Notes: a model not told the origin generated them from the letters alone. A stretch of 64,000 nt of DNA from Paroedura picta (GCF_049243985.1 NC_135386.1:18506202-18570201), one strand, 5' to 3'. Positions 10,152-21,699 are shown, counted from the first letter of the stretch. Program-made: numbers and translations.

Positions 10152-11214
10152 CTATGGCTACTTCCCCGCTGCCTTTGTATTCAGCTTGAGTGACTTGTTG
10201 CTACTGGATTTTCTCCTGTCATCTCAGACAGATCCATTTTGGCAACTGGCTGCTAGCGGAATTTATTTACCTGTTCATGCCCGCCTGTTTGTGTCAGGTT
10301 AGCCGAGCGTGGCTGAGCCGCTTTTGAGGGAAAGGACTTTCCTTCTCCTCTCAGCTGCACTCCCGAATCAATCGCCGGGGCTGGCGGTTGGAGACTGCCC
10401 TGGTGCTCCTGCCATCCCACACATTGTGGACGTCTCCATGGTGCAGCTGCAGCACTAAACTGGTGGGCCCCAAACTTTTTCCGGCTGCCGTCCCTTGGCT
10501 CCCAGGCCACATCCCTTGCCCCTCCCCCTGTAAACGAACCCGCACTTCCTGGTGCTAGGTCTACTGCAGATTTAAAGCCTACACTTCTTTTATTGCCTAC
10601 AGTGGCCATAATTTAGTCTGGAAAAAATAAGTTCTTTGTGAAAGTTGTTTGTAAAAACCACTTTGAGTCATCCTTGGGGGGAAGAGAGAGAGAAGCAGTG
10701 GCCGGGAGCAGGCAGGAGGAGGCTTTTCCAGCCTCCCAAAGATGAAGGGCTTCCTATCCTGGGTTAAGGAATTCCAGGAGATCTGGGGTGGAGCCTTAAG
10801 CGGAGTCCTGTTGGGTCAGGCCAATGGCCCCTCCAGTCCTCCTTTCTGTGGGCAAAACCCAGGGGCCATCAGGAGGTCCACCAGCAGAGGGACCAGAACT
10901 CCAGAAGCCCCCCCACAGTTGCCCCCAAGCACCAAGAAGACAGCACCTCCCTGCCCCTGACAGGGTCCTCTGCCTGTACCTTGTGGCTCATATTCCAGTC
11001 TGCCAGAACTGCTCAGCCAAGGGGGGCGGGGGGGAGGGCAACTTGGCAATGGAGAAGTTGACAGATGATTCCTGGCCCATTTGAATTCCTTCTGAGTCAA
11101 TAAGGTAAAGTCATAGCCTGGACCAAACCCAGAACGGCAACAATACCTCCCCCCCCATCTTTCTCTCTCCCCCCCCATTCTGCCAGGCTGCGTGTGACCC
11201 GCCGAGGCCTTTAA

Positions 11215-11460
11215 TTGTTCCCGTGAAGTCCAAATATGCAATGAATTCCTCAATAAACAGTATTCATTCCCAGAGTGATCGCATGTGACATATTTTATTA
11301 CTAAGTGCTCCTTCTACATAGATATTATTCACTCAAGCAATCAGTCACTGTCACCAAATTACAGGATGCAGGGAACGGAATTAGCAAAAGGAACTATGTA
11401 AAATCCATTTGAAATTCAATTTAGGGACGACGTTCGCTTTCAATTAGTCTGCCCAACAGG
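11215..11460. other. AT-rich single-copy island (candidate noncoding element)
   Basis: A strikingly AT-rich stretch in GC-rich surroundings, with ATGCAATGAATT, TATTTTATTACTAAG and CAATTAGT. No repeat family or reading frame is recognised. It may be a conserved regulatory element. This is suggested by composition only. Confidence 0.35.
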
Positions 11461-14400
11461 TTGAACCGGCCCCCCTCCCAATACCGGGGCTGTTTTTAAC
11501 AACAAAGAATAGAAACATCATTAACATTGGCTGCAAAATCTGGTATTGATTGGGTTGGTACAAGCTTGGCATTGCTGCTTGGGACAGGTTGCGTTGTCGG
11601 CATGTGGGCGGGAAACAAGGAGGAAGAGCAGCTGACTGCCCTTGGAGGGGGGTGGGCAGAGGAGGGGGGGCAGGGGAGCTCGAGAAATGCCGCTCCTCCG
11701 TGGCCACGTTCTTCCTTTTTCCTCTAGGACAGCACAGTGTCGGTCAGTGTTCTGCAGAACTTTATGTGTTGTGCACCCTGAGCCACTTGAGAAGACCCCT
11801 GTCCGTCCCTTCAGGTTCTCAAGGGTTTGGGAGATGGGCCTCGAAAACACGTCACTTCTCTTGCTGCCTTAGGATGCTGGTCCCGGTCCCAAGCAGCCGG
11901 TCGGTAGTGGGCCATTCAGCAGTCACGGAGCTGAAGTCCACCTGTCCGTTTCAGGTAGAGCGGTAGTGAGCCCAACGACTGACATCTCTCCCTGATCCGA
12001 TTCAAAAACCTGCCCACCTCTGGGCCAGGAAGGACCGGCCCAGCTGACCAGCTCGGCCTTCCCGGAACGCCAGTGATTGACAAGCTGAAGGTTTGCTCTC
12101 CTGCCAAAATTTTTGTCAAACTGGGAGAGAGAATGTTGAATAAAAGGCAGGCAGTGTCAACGCTCCTGTAGGCTGCCAGCGTCTCCTGCGGAGATGATGA
12201 GGCATGCCCTTTGCAGCACACATCCTAACAGCTCGTTGCAGGTCTGTTCGGCCCCTTCATCTCCGCTACTGTGGATTAAGCCGGGCCACCTCCGGGGGCC
12301 GTGGGCGATGCTGAGTGGCGGGGGATTCTCAGGCACGTTTCTGTCAGTGAAGACAAGAAGGGAGGATGCAGGTGTGATACGGAGCGGGGAGGGGAAGGAA
12401 TCAAAAGCACGTGGCTCTTGTCCGCAGTATGGTTCAGAAAGATTTATGGTTTGTTTTCAAATGTGTACACATGGTGGCTCTACAGAACTCCTGCTGTGGA
12501 TGGCTATCTAGGAGAGAGATTTTGAAATTAACAGATGGGTCTTGCCAAGTGCTTGAGTTGTTTTTTTGCAGAAGAGATTTCTGAAATATACTTTGATGCG
12601 TGCTGAAATACTGATGGCTTTGCACACCTTAACATCACTTCCCCCGTGTGTTCCATGTGGGGAAGGCCATGTGCGTTCCCGTCTGGGGCACAAACAGCAT
12701 GAGAAAACCGATGAGGGGCAGAATCACAGAGTGACGGCTTCAGCCACTGGGGCCCTGGACCTGCCCGTAAGCAGAGTGTCCTGGATGTTAAGCAGCTGTG
12801 GGGAAAGGCAGCAGTGCGGTGGGTTAACCTCCCCTGGCCCCATTGTGGACTTAGTGGCCCTTGAGGACGCAGAGGGAAGGGTGACTCCGTGTGACAAACG
12901 GCACACTGAATTTTACAGGGTTCTCCCCGTCAGGGAGTGCCAAGAGGCCAGACGGGCATGCCGCTCCACGTTCTGGAGTTTATTGCCGGGAATAAAATAT
13001 TAGCGACTCTATTATTCTTTACTGCCTGGTATTGAAAGCTGGAGCGCTTTGCTGTGCCGATCAATGCAGAGGCTGGAGCACTCGATGTCTAGTCAACCAA
13101 TTAGCAAGTTCTAAGCCAGCTCGGCTGGGGTCAGAGACTGACCAGGCGTCTGTTCTGGGCAGAGGAAGGGAGAGGAGTAGAAGAGCCCTCCCGCAAGGCG
13201 CACCCCCCACTCCACCCACCCACCCACCCCCCTCCCTGGCAGCCTTTTGGCCCAGAGTGAGAGGCAGGGGGGCAGCACTCGGCTGGCAAATCCCACACTC
13301 TGTTGCTCCTCAGTCTGGGGCCTTGGGCAGGGCGACACACCACTGGGCGCTTGGGGAGCTTCTCCTCCCGCAGCCGCTGTGGCCAGAGATAGAAACCGGG
13401 GGCGGGACTGGCTTTTTGCAGTCAGTGGTCTGGAAGCAAAGCCTGAAGACAAGAGGATGTGGCACACTTCTACTCCCCCCGCTCCGGCCAGGAAATCGAT
13501 CCCCTGGCCAACTAACAGGCCCTGAATGTGATTGTGGGGCAGCCCACCAAACCATTTCCCATCTGTTGCAGAAATGTGAGCCTCGTGCTTTCCAGGGGGG
13601 TGTGGCAGAGCTCTCTGTACTCTTCCCCAGCTGCATGGGAGCGGACTGAAATCATTGAGATCAGTATTTAGGGGGATTGATCGGGCAGTCTGCATAGCCG
13701 CTGTACCTCCGTGGCCACGTATTTCCTATTATTACGTGCTCCCTGTGTGTGAGTCTACTGTAAATAAGAACCTCTCTTCTCCTTGGCCGAAGGCATGGCA
13801 TAAAGCTGCATAATGGCGCCCAGGCCCCAACGCATCACAAACAGCCCTTTATGAATGCTAGCAGAAGGCAGAGGACAGTTGGAAGAGGCAGAGGAAGTCT
13901 GAGGTCCATCCCTCATTCCTCAACACGCTGACAGGTCTACAGAGCTTCAAGGGACCGTGGCTCTCGTCCTTGCAGGTGGTGGAAAGGGCTGTTGGGTCCC
14001 AGCTGACCTTGGCTGACCTCTTGTTGGATTCTCAAGGCAAGAGCCTGGACAGAGGGGGCTCCCCATTGCTGGCTTCTCTCTGGACTTCCTGGGGGTCTCG
14101 CCTACAAGTACTAGCCAGGGCTGGCCAAGGGAATCCAGGGTCACTCTGCAAAGGCTGGCAGTGGCAAACCACCTCTGTGTGTCTTTTGCTAGCCCATCTG
14201 ATTTCAGACTGCCCCCAAAGCGCCTCGCCCCCCTGCTGTCTTCATGACTCTCCTGAGGCTCCTTGCTGGCTCTGGGTGGGAATAGTTCTTTTCTTTGCCT
14301 TTGATTCCCACAAAGTGACTCACGTCAGGAGGGAGACGCAAGCCTGGCCCACGAAGACACACAAGGGAAGGAGGGGGCTCTCGTTTAATGCAGAATTAAT

Positions 14401-14910
14401 GACTTTTAGAAAAGGAGTGACACCTCAGCAGCCCTTGCTGCGAAGTTCTCCTTTGAGAAGTGTTGAGCACAAAGGCGACACGGGTGCAAATTCTTCCATT
14501 CCGCCACAGCACCTAGGTGCTCCCTTGCCGCGTTTGAATGCATTTGCAATGGTAATTTCTGGAAACGACTCCCTGCAACCGCGGAGGTTAGGCGTACCTT
14601 TTATGCTTCTGAAAAACCGATAGCCTTTCATTATCTCTGCATCTTTTGGCAGCTTTTGCGCTGCCATTTGTTTCCAGTCTGCGGGGGGCAGGGGGGGGGG
14701 AGGCAAGTTTAAGAACAGACTGTCTAAAACCGCTGTGTGCAGAACCATAGAAATTAGCAGTGGGGAAAAGGCGGAGGGGAGGTAAATGATTTTTTAAAGT
14801 AAAGCTGATGAAGCTGCATTTGACCTTCAAAACTGCTCTCGGTCCATCAATGGCGCCCGGAACGGGTCTGTACATAACCCCTTCCCTTCTGCGGAGGGCT
14901 TAATGGTGGA

Positions 14911-14933
14911 TAATTAGAGCGATGCTCTAATTA
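14911..14933. other. Perfect 10-bp inverted repeat with 3-bp spacer
   Basis: TAATTAGAGC, the spacer GAT, then GCTCTAATTA. Each arm carries a homeodomain-type TAATTA core. It sits in AT-rich, apparently single-copy sequence about 1.3 kb upstream of the GLCE CpG island. Confidence 0.85.
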
Positions 14934-15036
14934 AGATACTTACTGAGGGCTGCTTGGTTTTTTTGCTCACTTGGTTAATTTAAAATCAGTGAAAGGTCGA
15001 AGCCCCATTACTGCTCTCGGTTTGGTAAAGGACACG

Positions 15037-15213
15037 AGGCTCCTTGTGCTGAATCAGAGCCTCGGTCCATCTAGTTTGGCTCTGTCTACTCAGACCGGCA
15101 GTGTCTCTCTAGGGCCTCAGAGAAAGGGGTCTTTCCCGCCGCCTTCTGAACCCTGGACCTCCAACCTGCCAAGCAGAGGCTCTACCACTGAGTCACAGCC
15201 CCTCCCCTCCAGG
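15037..15213 (-). repeat. tRNA-derived SINE, reverse orientation
   Basis: On the - strand: GGCTGTGACTCAGTGGTAGA (tRNA-Ala-like A box), GGTCCAGGGTTCAG (B-box region), then GCCGGTCTGAGTAGACAG and a TCTGATTCAGCACAAGGAGC tail. Same family as 2706-2970 and 23783-23972. Confidence 0.8.
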
Positions 15214-15429
15214 TGGGAAGGCCTTTCAGAAACAAGCAGTCTTCTTATAACATCAGCTTGGAGACAGAGGCATGCTCCATGATAGCCAGAGGTGGGCTTC
15301 ATGCACACCCAGTCTATGCGCATGGAACTCACTTTCTACCAGGTGCAAAGGTGTGGCGCCGCTGGCTGTTTCCCCGATTCCAGGTAACCATTAAAAGGAC
15401 ATTTATGTCACCCAGAGCCATGAGCCACC

Positions 15430-15610
15430 TTTGGAAGTGCAGCTGGGAGCCAGTATGGGGTGGCTGGCATAGTGGACTAGAATCTGGGAGAGCCAGGTTT
15501 GCCTAACCTACCTCACAGGGGCGTTGTTGAGAGGACAGGCTCGAGGAGGGAAGGAGGATGGTGTGGGCTGCTTTGGGAAAGAAGCAGCGTGTCAAAATCT
15601 GAATTAAAAA
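15430..15610 (+). repeat. tRNA-derived SINE of the GGTTCGATTCCCC family, diverged
   Basis: Contains TGGCATAGTGGACTAGAATC, GAGAGCCAGGTTTGCC and CCTACCTCACAGGG, matching the body of 62418-62630 but with an internal deletion. Confidence 0.6.
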
Positions 15611-15655
15611 TGAACATAGATCTCGGCTGAACGCGGTATCTGCAATTGCACCAGG

Positions 15656-15905
15656 GTTGCCAGCTCTCAGTTGGGAAATACTTGGGGGTTTTGGGGTTGG
15701 AGCCGAGAGGGCTGGGAAGGAGCTCAGTGGTGGATCATGCGATGGAGTACTTCCCCCAGGAGGGCTGGCCAGACTGTGGCTCTCCAGCTGTCCACAGACT
15801 AGAGCTACCAGGGTGCTGGCAGGGGCGCATGCTAATTGCAGCCCACGGGCATCTGGAGAGGAGCTGTGACTCCCGGGGGTCCCCAGGCCCCACCTGGAGG
15901 TTGCC
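15656..15905 (+). repeat. GGGTTGCCA terminal-inverted-repeat element with a nested hAT-MITE remnant
   Basis: Starts AGGGTTGCCAGCTCTCAGTT and ends CCACCTGGAGGTTGCCACCC. Positions of about 15770-15870 match the foldback hAT MITE (CTCCAGCTGTCCACAGACTA and a GGCATCTGGAGAG end), so an older MITE copy sits inside it. Confidence 0.6.
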
Positions 15906-15959
15906 ACCCCTAGCCGTTGCACCCTGCGCAGGTGAGCCCTGTGCAGAATCCCCTCTTGG

Positions 15960-16650
15960 GATCCCGGCCTTCTCTGGGGCGCACGGGGCCTGGGCTCCTT
16001 GGCAAGGGGCGCGCGCGGGCACCATCCGTGCGGGCGGGCAGAAGCCCCGGGGAGCGCGCGGGGCTCAGCAGCCTCTGCGCAGAAGAGGTGTTTTGCATGC
16101 ATTTGCATATGCAAAGCAGTGCCGGGGGAGGGAGGGGGCGGGGCACGCAGCGCCCACCGAGACCCCCTGCAACCCCAAGCAAACCCCCCCCACCAGTTTT
16201 TGTTTTTTTTTTTTTGCAGAGGGACGAAGACCCGCCCCTTCGCGCGATGCGATTGGCGGGACGCGCCGCTCCCTCCTCCCGATTGGTCGCTGCTCCGGCG
16301 CTCCGCCCGCCCCTCCACCTCCGGGTGCTGATTGGGCCGGGGGGGCTGGCCGCGGTGCGATTGGGCGGCGGTCCGCGCTGCCCATTGGGCGCCTCCTTGG
16401 GGCGCTGGACGGGAGAGGCGGCGGCCGCGCCACGCCCCCTCCGTCCTTCTCGGCCTCGTTGGCTCTCGCGGGAAGTGGGCGGGGTCTCCGCGCCGAGGCT
16501 GCCTCTCTCGCTCCCTCCTCCCTCCCTCCCTCGGGCGCGCGCCGGGACTGGACGGGCAGGAGTCTGCGGTTCTCGGAGCGCCGCGCGCAGGTAAGAGGGT
16601 GGGGCGGGAGGGGGCTTTCGGGGGAGGGGTCTTTATGGGGGGGGTCGTGA
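15960..16650 (+). promoter_or_regulatory. GLCE: GLCE CpG-island promoter with five inverted CCAAT boxes
   Basis: Dense CpG sequence directly upstream of and overlapping the GLCE first exon. Inverted CCAAT boxes (ATTGG) start at 16252, 16282, 16331, 16360 and 16384. These are typical binding sites for NF-Y. GC boxes (CCGCCC) lie between them and there is no convincing TATA box. The array, CpG density and exon 1 donor at 16591 together make this the likely GLCE promoter. The transcription start itself is not determined. Confidence 0.75.
16400..16590 (+). other. GLCE: GLCE noncoding exon 1 (left border uncertain)
   Basis: Ends at GCGCGCAG followed by a strong donor GTAAGA at 16591. The left edge is a guess placed after the CCAAT array. 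Human GLCE likewise begins in a CpG island with noncoding exons. Confidence 0.55.
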
Positions 16651-16744
16651 CTTGTCCTCCCCGCAGGCCTTGGCCGAGGAAGGGGTCCTCCGGGTCACCC
16701 CACCCCGGCCATGGAGGAGCCCTTTCCAGGCTCTGGGCAACTCC

Positions 16745-16975
16745 CAGGGCAAGACCCCCCTCCCATTCCTCCAGGAGGAGCTGTGATTCCGGGGGATCTC
16801 CAGGGCCCCCCTGGAGGGTGGCATCCCTGAGCCTCACGGTGGCCGAGCCACAGAGCCCCCCCCCCTCCAAAGCAGCCCTTTCCTCCATGGAACTGACCTC
16901 TGCAGTGTGGAGCTGAGCTGGTATTGGGGGGGGAGCCCCCAGGTCCCGCCTGGAGGTTGGCATCCCCAGTTGGGA
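16745..16975 (+). repeat. Two 3' halves of the GGGTTGCCA element
   Basis: GGAGCTGTGATTCCGGGGGA then CCCTGGAGGGTGGCATCCC, followed by a second half with CCAAAGCAGCCC, ACTGACCTCTGCAGTGTGGA and GCCTGGAGGTTGGCATCCCC. Confidence 0.6.
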
Positions 16976-17145
16976 GACCGGTAAGTTCTGGGGCCAACAC
17001 GGCGGCGTCCCTGCAGGACCCAGATGGAGAAGGGGCCGCCAAAGAGAAACTTCCGGCCCTGGAGGCAGACCAGAGAAGCCCCCCACTTGCCCCCCTTCCT
17101 CCTGCCCCTCCTGGCCTCTCCATCTCCAGCCAGGTGTCCCGAACC

Positions 17146-17163
17146 GGGGGGGGGGGGGGGGGG
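17146..17163. repeat. Run of 18 G
   Basis: Uninterrupted poly-G. It is the longest of many G/C homopolymers in the window and is prone to length variation and assembly error. Confidence 0.9.
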
Positions 17164-17447
17164 CTGATTTCTACCTGGGACTGCTGAGGCCTCCCTCGCG
17201 CCTGTTGCTCTGCCTTGTCTCCTTGCGTGAGCAGCGAGCTCCAGGGCACGGCAAATCCCCGGCTGCCACAGGGGCTAGAGATTTCATCGCTGTGCAGAGC
17301 AGTGATTTCGGTTGTCGCTGGGGGAAGTTCTTGGCGCCTCATTAGTGGTGGATGAATTCCCTTCCTGACCAGTTGCTTCCTGTACTGGCCAAATACTCAG
17401 TTCAAAACAGGGTGTTTTGAAGCACGAATGGGCTTCTTTAAAGGGGG

Positions 17448-17604
17448 ATGAGGCTAGAGGTTGTGGCTGAGTGGGAGAGCGCCTGCTTGGCATGCCGAAG
17501 GCCCCGGGTTCAGTCCCAGCATCTCCAGGTGAGAAGAAACAGGTAGTCAGTGACGTGAGAGGCCTCCGACTGAGTTGGCCTCCACCGGCCTGGATGAACC
17601 AAGT
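17448..17604 (+). repeat. tRNA-derived SINE
   Basis: The head has GTTGTGGCTGAGTGGGAGAG, GCTTGGCATGCC and CCGGGTTCAGTCCC (A and B boxes, tRNA-Ala-like). The body has GACTGAGTTGGCC and ends GGATGAACCAAG. Confidence 0.85.
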
Positions 17605-17790
17605 GTCCGATTAATGAAAGCAGCTTAATGAGCTTGCCTGTGTTAGAAGTTTTTGTTCTGCTAATAATAACCAGGGTTCTCCCTTTATTTACACGCAGAA
17701 ACCTTTTGTCCTCGCTTTTTACAGTATTGATAACACCTTCAGGGACCTCCAAGGTAAAGACTCAGATTGGGAGCACTCAGTTGTCAAGAC

Positions 17791-17926
17791 CAGGGGTAGT
17801 CAAACTGCGGCCCATCAGATGTCCATGGACTACAATTTCCATGAGCCCCTGCCAGCGAACGCTAGCAGGGGCTCCTGGGAATTGTAGTCCATGGACATCT
17901 GGAGGGCCGCAGTTTGACTACCCCCG
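17791..17926. mobile_element. Foldback hAT-type MITE
   Basis: A 136-bp near-perfect palindrome starting CAGGGGTAGTCAAACTG and ending CAGTTTGACTACCCCCG. It is flanked by GTCAAGAC (17783-17790) and GTCAAGAG (17927-17934), an 8-bp target duplication with one difference. The 8-bp duplication and CAGGGG ends fit the hAT superfamily. Confidence 0.9.
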
Positions 17927-19194
17927 GTCAAGAGAAATGAGCAGGTTTGCAGAGATGGGTCGGTTTGGTTGATCTGGGTGTCAGGGGATCGGCACAGACT
18001 GGCATATTTTCACCCCAAAACTCTGGCGTTGTGCACCGACTCCACGCTCTTGGCCAATAGTCGCTTCTCCCTTGTGCTCTGCTTCTGTGCAGGTGCCGTC
18101 TGGGCTCTGAGCAAGTTTGTGAATAGTTCTTTATGCGATGCCAGCATCTGCTTGCGCAGAATTGAGACGGCTCGGCAAACATCTTAAAATGGTGTCGTGC
18201 GTGCGTGCTGGTGTGGAAACGAGGAGGCTGCTTTCCCCAGCCTTAATTCCGCACCTATCACCAGACGGTTCTGTTGGAAGCCACAGTGTGGAGATGTGTT
18301 TTAATGGTGGCGACGCCACGCATGATGTAAGCAAGGTTAGAGATGCACTGAGTGGTCCACCGTGTGGGTGGCAGCCCGGGTTTTGATGCTCTGTCGTGGC
18401 GTCCCTGTGCTTTGTTTTCTTGAGGCCCGGGGCAGCAATTGTGTACAGGAGAACTAGCTGTTTTCATGTTTTCAGATCCTGATAGGAAGAATGGGGTTGT
18501 CTAGAATTCAGAACGGAGCAAGACTGGGCACGTGATGGCCAGTGCGGAGTTACTTCTACTTGGGAGGGGGTGGCAGGATGTACCCCTGCTGGCTCTCTTC
18601 TGTGAGAAACCTCAACGGAGCCATTCAAAGTGCGTTGAACGGACATTCGTGTCGATTGGAGGCCCATTCTCACTCAGCACGCTTGTATACCCAAGACTTT
18701 ATCTGGGAGAGACTCCCAGCTGCGTGTGCCAAAATATGAGGCCCTGCTCCATCCCCCGGCTTCTGCCGTTCCTAGGGTTCAAGTCAAGCAGAGCCATTGT
18801 GCTAAATCCCCTCATATGGTGCATGTTTTAAAATCACATTTTCCCACTCCAAGACTTTAGGGCGTTAATAATAGACTCTCCCCCCTTTTGCTTGAGAAGT
18901 CGTCTGTGCTTCAGAGTCTGCCTCATTCCCCTGCCTCTTTGTCCCTCGTCTCTCTTTCCATGCCACAGCAGTACCCTTAATCTTTGCGCTTTTCCTCTCC
19001 AAAGCCCGGCTTCTGCAATCAAATTGTAAACAAACTAGCTGGGTCTGTCTCAGACATCTTTTTTCCTTCTCATCTGGTGGCCTGTCAGCTGCAAAAACCG
19101 TCCCTGCAGTGGTGCGCCAAGACCCAGCACATTATGAACGCTAAATAGTGAAACCTTCCTTGTTTTTTGTTGGTTTTTCTATGTCCGCTTCCAG

Positions 19195-19213
19195 CATGAA
19201 AATGAACGCTGAG
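19195..19213 (+). other. Possible 19-nt microexon or cryptic splice pair
   Basis: A pyrimidine-rich tract ends in TCCAG before 19195, and GAG|GTAAGA follows 19 bases later at 19214. The 19 bases include an ATG. No coding or transcript support is visible. Confidence 0.15.
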
Positions 19214-20584
19214 GTAAGATGAACTGGCTGGACTTCATTTTCCGGAGGACAACCCCCACTGGTGTCACAGTTGTCTTGGCTGTTTTGCTTTCATTTGGAG
19301 AATTCATATGCCGCCTCTCCAGGGGCCTTCTGAAGGTTGCCGCCGGCTTTCCCTTGACGTGTCTAATTCTGCAGCCTCTCTAGCTTGCTAAAGGTTAGCC
19401 CAAATACGTGACGGTGTTCGATAACTGCCTCTCGGAGGGAACTTTGATCCGGCTGCCGCTGGTGTTGTGCAGTGTATTTGCAGGGCTTAAAATTAGCCCC
19501 GGCCCAGAATGATTAGCAGCTGGCCGATAGCCCAGGAAAGCACAACTCTCTGGGCCTCGCAGCTCTTGGCAGTCATTTTCTGCACGACTTTTGTCCCCGA
19601 GCTCTTTTTATTCTCCGATCGATTCTTGGACAATCGCGCCTTCTGTTTACATGGCTGATTTTCTCAGGGCGCTGCCAGAAGAAAAGGAGACCGACCGGTT
19701 TGTGACCCGTCCACTCCTGAGCTCAGGTTTTCGGTTTAGCAGCTTTTAATTAAATGCACCTGCTTTTGAACCCACCTGGCGGCATAGTTTTAAGCTGGGG
19801 GTGTTGCCGCCAGGCTCCCTGCTGTCACTCTTTCTCCCGCCGAAATGGAATGAGCCTGCCTCGAGCCAGCAGCGTGGGAGATTGCATCTCGGCACCTGGA
19901 TGCACACGTCAGGTGCACACGTCAGCCCCTTCCAGTTGGCAGGCAGTGCATTTTGGATTTCATTGGCACATCCGTAGAGTAGCCCTGTGTGATACAGAAG
20001 AAGGCTGGGTTTTGCTGTGTGTCAGCAAGTGACAAGCAAAATATCCCAGGAGGCTCTCCTGTTTGGGATCTGCACGTGTGGTGTCCAGGTGTCCAGTGTC
20101 CATGTGGAAGCTGAGATTAGCCTGTTTGTCTTACCCCACCCTCTTCCTCTTTGGCTTGCATCGGTTTTCTCCGTTTTGCCTTCACAAGCACCCTGTGTGC
20201 TAGGCCAGCCAGCTTCCAGGCCGGAGCAGAGATTCAAACCTGGATTTCCAAATGCTGGTCTATCACTTTTAGCACAACACAGGCTAGTTGTAATTTTTTT
20301 CTCCTTTAAAAAAAAAGAAAGCCCTCTCTTCTGGGCTCTCAGAACACTTTCTGACAGTGTATTTCGTAAGTGAATGGCATGGCACAGATAGCAACAAGGG
20401 ATCAAGGGAGTGGGAGGAAGACTTCGTGCTTCTAAGGAGATGTCCTGTTGGCATCGGTGGAGGCGGCAGCAGCAGGGCAGAGTTCGGGCACAAGCTCTCC
20501 CAGTGGAATCTTTCATCCTTCTGATTCCCGGGCACGTGAAATTGGGGTATTGATGGCAGAAACTGAGATAGGAACTCAGAACTA

Positions 20585-21352
20585 GGGGCGGGCGATCCAG
20601 TTGGATAAGCTGAAAAGTGCCGGAATCAGTGCTGATTCAGGTACAGTTTGGACGTACCTGAGCCGAATCGCTCCTCCCTCTACTTTAAACTGGCCGAACC
20701 AGCAATTGATGCTCCATTTTAGCCTATGGCAGGGGTAGTCAACCTGTGGTCCTCCAGATGTCCATGGACTACAATTCCCACGAGCCCCTGCCAGCCTTCG
20801 CTGGCAGGGGCTCCTGGGAATTGTAGTCCATGGACAGCTGGAGGACCACAGGTTGACTACCCCTGGCCTATGTCACCTTTCAAGTCAATTGGAAATTTGA
20901 ACATTTGGTCTGTCCCATGGTTAGGGGTGGGGGGGGGGTGAGTTGAGGTAGAAGGCACCAAATTTGCAGCGTAGCTCTCCTCAAAAGAACCCCCACGTTT
21001 CAAAAAGATTGAACAGGCACCCAAAAAGGCTGCCCTCATCCAACCTCCATTGTTTCTTTTGGTGGGATGGGAGAAAAAGGACAAGACCAGAGAATCACAG
21101 AGCAGAGGTCCTATGGGGACACACCCTCTTTGGGTGTCTGTAGAATTGGACCAAACTATTTGAAACTTAGGGGTTCTTTTGAGAAGAGGTTCCAGAAGCC
21201 ACTCTGAAAATTTGGTACCTCTAGATCACACCCCCCACACACACACTGAACAGAAAATGTCCCATTGATTTAATGGTGCCATAGGCTATAATGGCGACAA
21301 ATCAATTCGGATTCAGGCCAAATTTGAAAAGTACTGAATTTGTTCTGTGCAC
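20585..21352. mobile_element. Unidentified older transposon-like element
   Basis: Bounded by CTCAGAACTAG on the left (about 20575) and CTCAGAGCTAG on the right (about 21356), which look like an imperfect target duplication. No coding capacity is seen. A hAT MITE (20730-20865) is inserted in it. The outer borders are inferred and the family is not identified. Confidence 0.4.
20730..20865. mobile_element. Foldback hAT-type MITE, nested
   Basis: A 136-bp palindrome from CAGGGGTAGTCAACCTGTGG to CCACAGGTTGACTACCCCTG. Target duplication GCCTATGG (20722-20729) / GCCTATGT (20866-20873). Confidence 0.9.
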
Positions 21353-21699
21353 GGCTCAGAGCTAGACGTGCTTCCCTCCTTGTGTGATGACTGGTGGATG
21401 CTTATCCTTTATTGCAGCCTTGATGTAACCAGCCAGGCAGAGGAAAATTTTAAAAGGAGGTAAACTATCCCTCAAACAAGACCATCTTTAGCTCTGTGAA
21501 GTTTCTGACTGGTGTGCCGGCCTCCCTCAGCCGATAGTGTCATTGAACCCCTGGTGGGCTGGGCTCAGTCGTGTGGGTCAGTTTTGCTGGTCAGTCAGGT
21601 GGCTTGGGTGCCATTTCATGTCCCGGGCACAGGTGGGCCGGTCTGAGAGAGAGATGGCTTTGGATTCTTTCTCCGCCTTAGACTCAATACCGCCCAGAG

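Larger units (their letters stand above)
6431..15955. other. NOX5-GLCE intergenic region
   Basis: I find no gene. It contains SINE fragments (6585-6690, 7690-7900, 15037-15213, 15430-15610), LINE-tail units (7928-8270), a TG microsatellite (10100-10149), fragments of a terminal-inverted-repeat element (6728-6812, 10027-10095), an AT-rich single-copy island (11215-11460), a perfect palindrome (14911-14933) and G/C runs. About 8290-9950 and 11470-14880 are mostly unassigned, apparently single-copy sequence. Confidence 0.6.

Noticed and set aside
16200-16220. Poly-T tract followed by GCAG as a splice acceptor in the GLCE promoter
   Set aside because: It lies upstream of the CCAAT array and the likely transcription start, and no exon is supported.
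15503-17086. 527-codon open frame on the - strand across the GLCE CpG island
   Set aside because: It runs through transposon fragments and a GC-rich promoter where stops are rare. The translation is low-complexity Pro/Arg/Gly with no domain.
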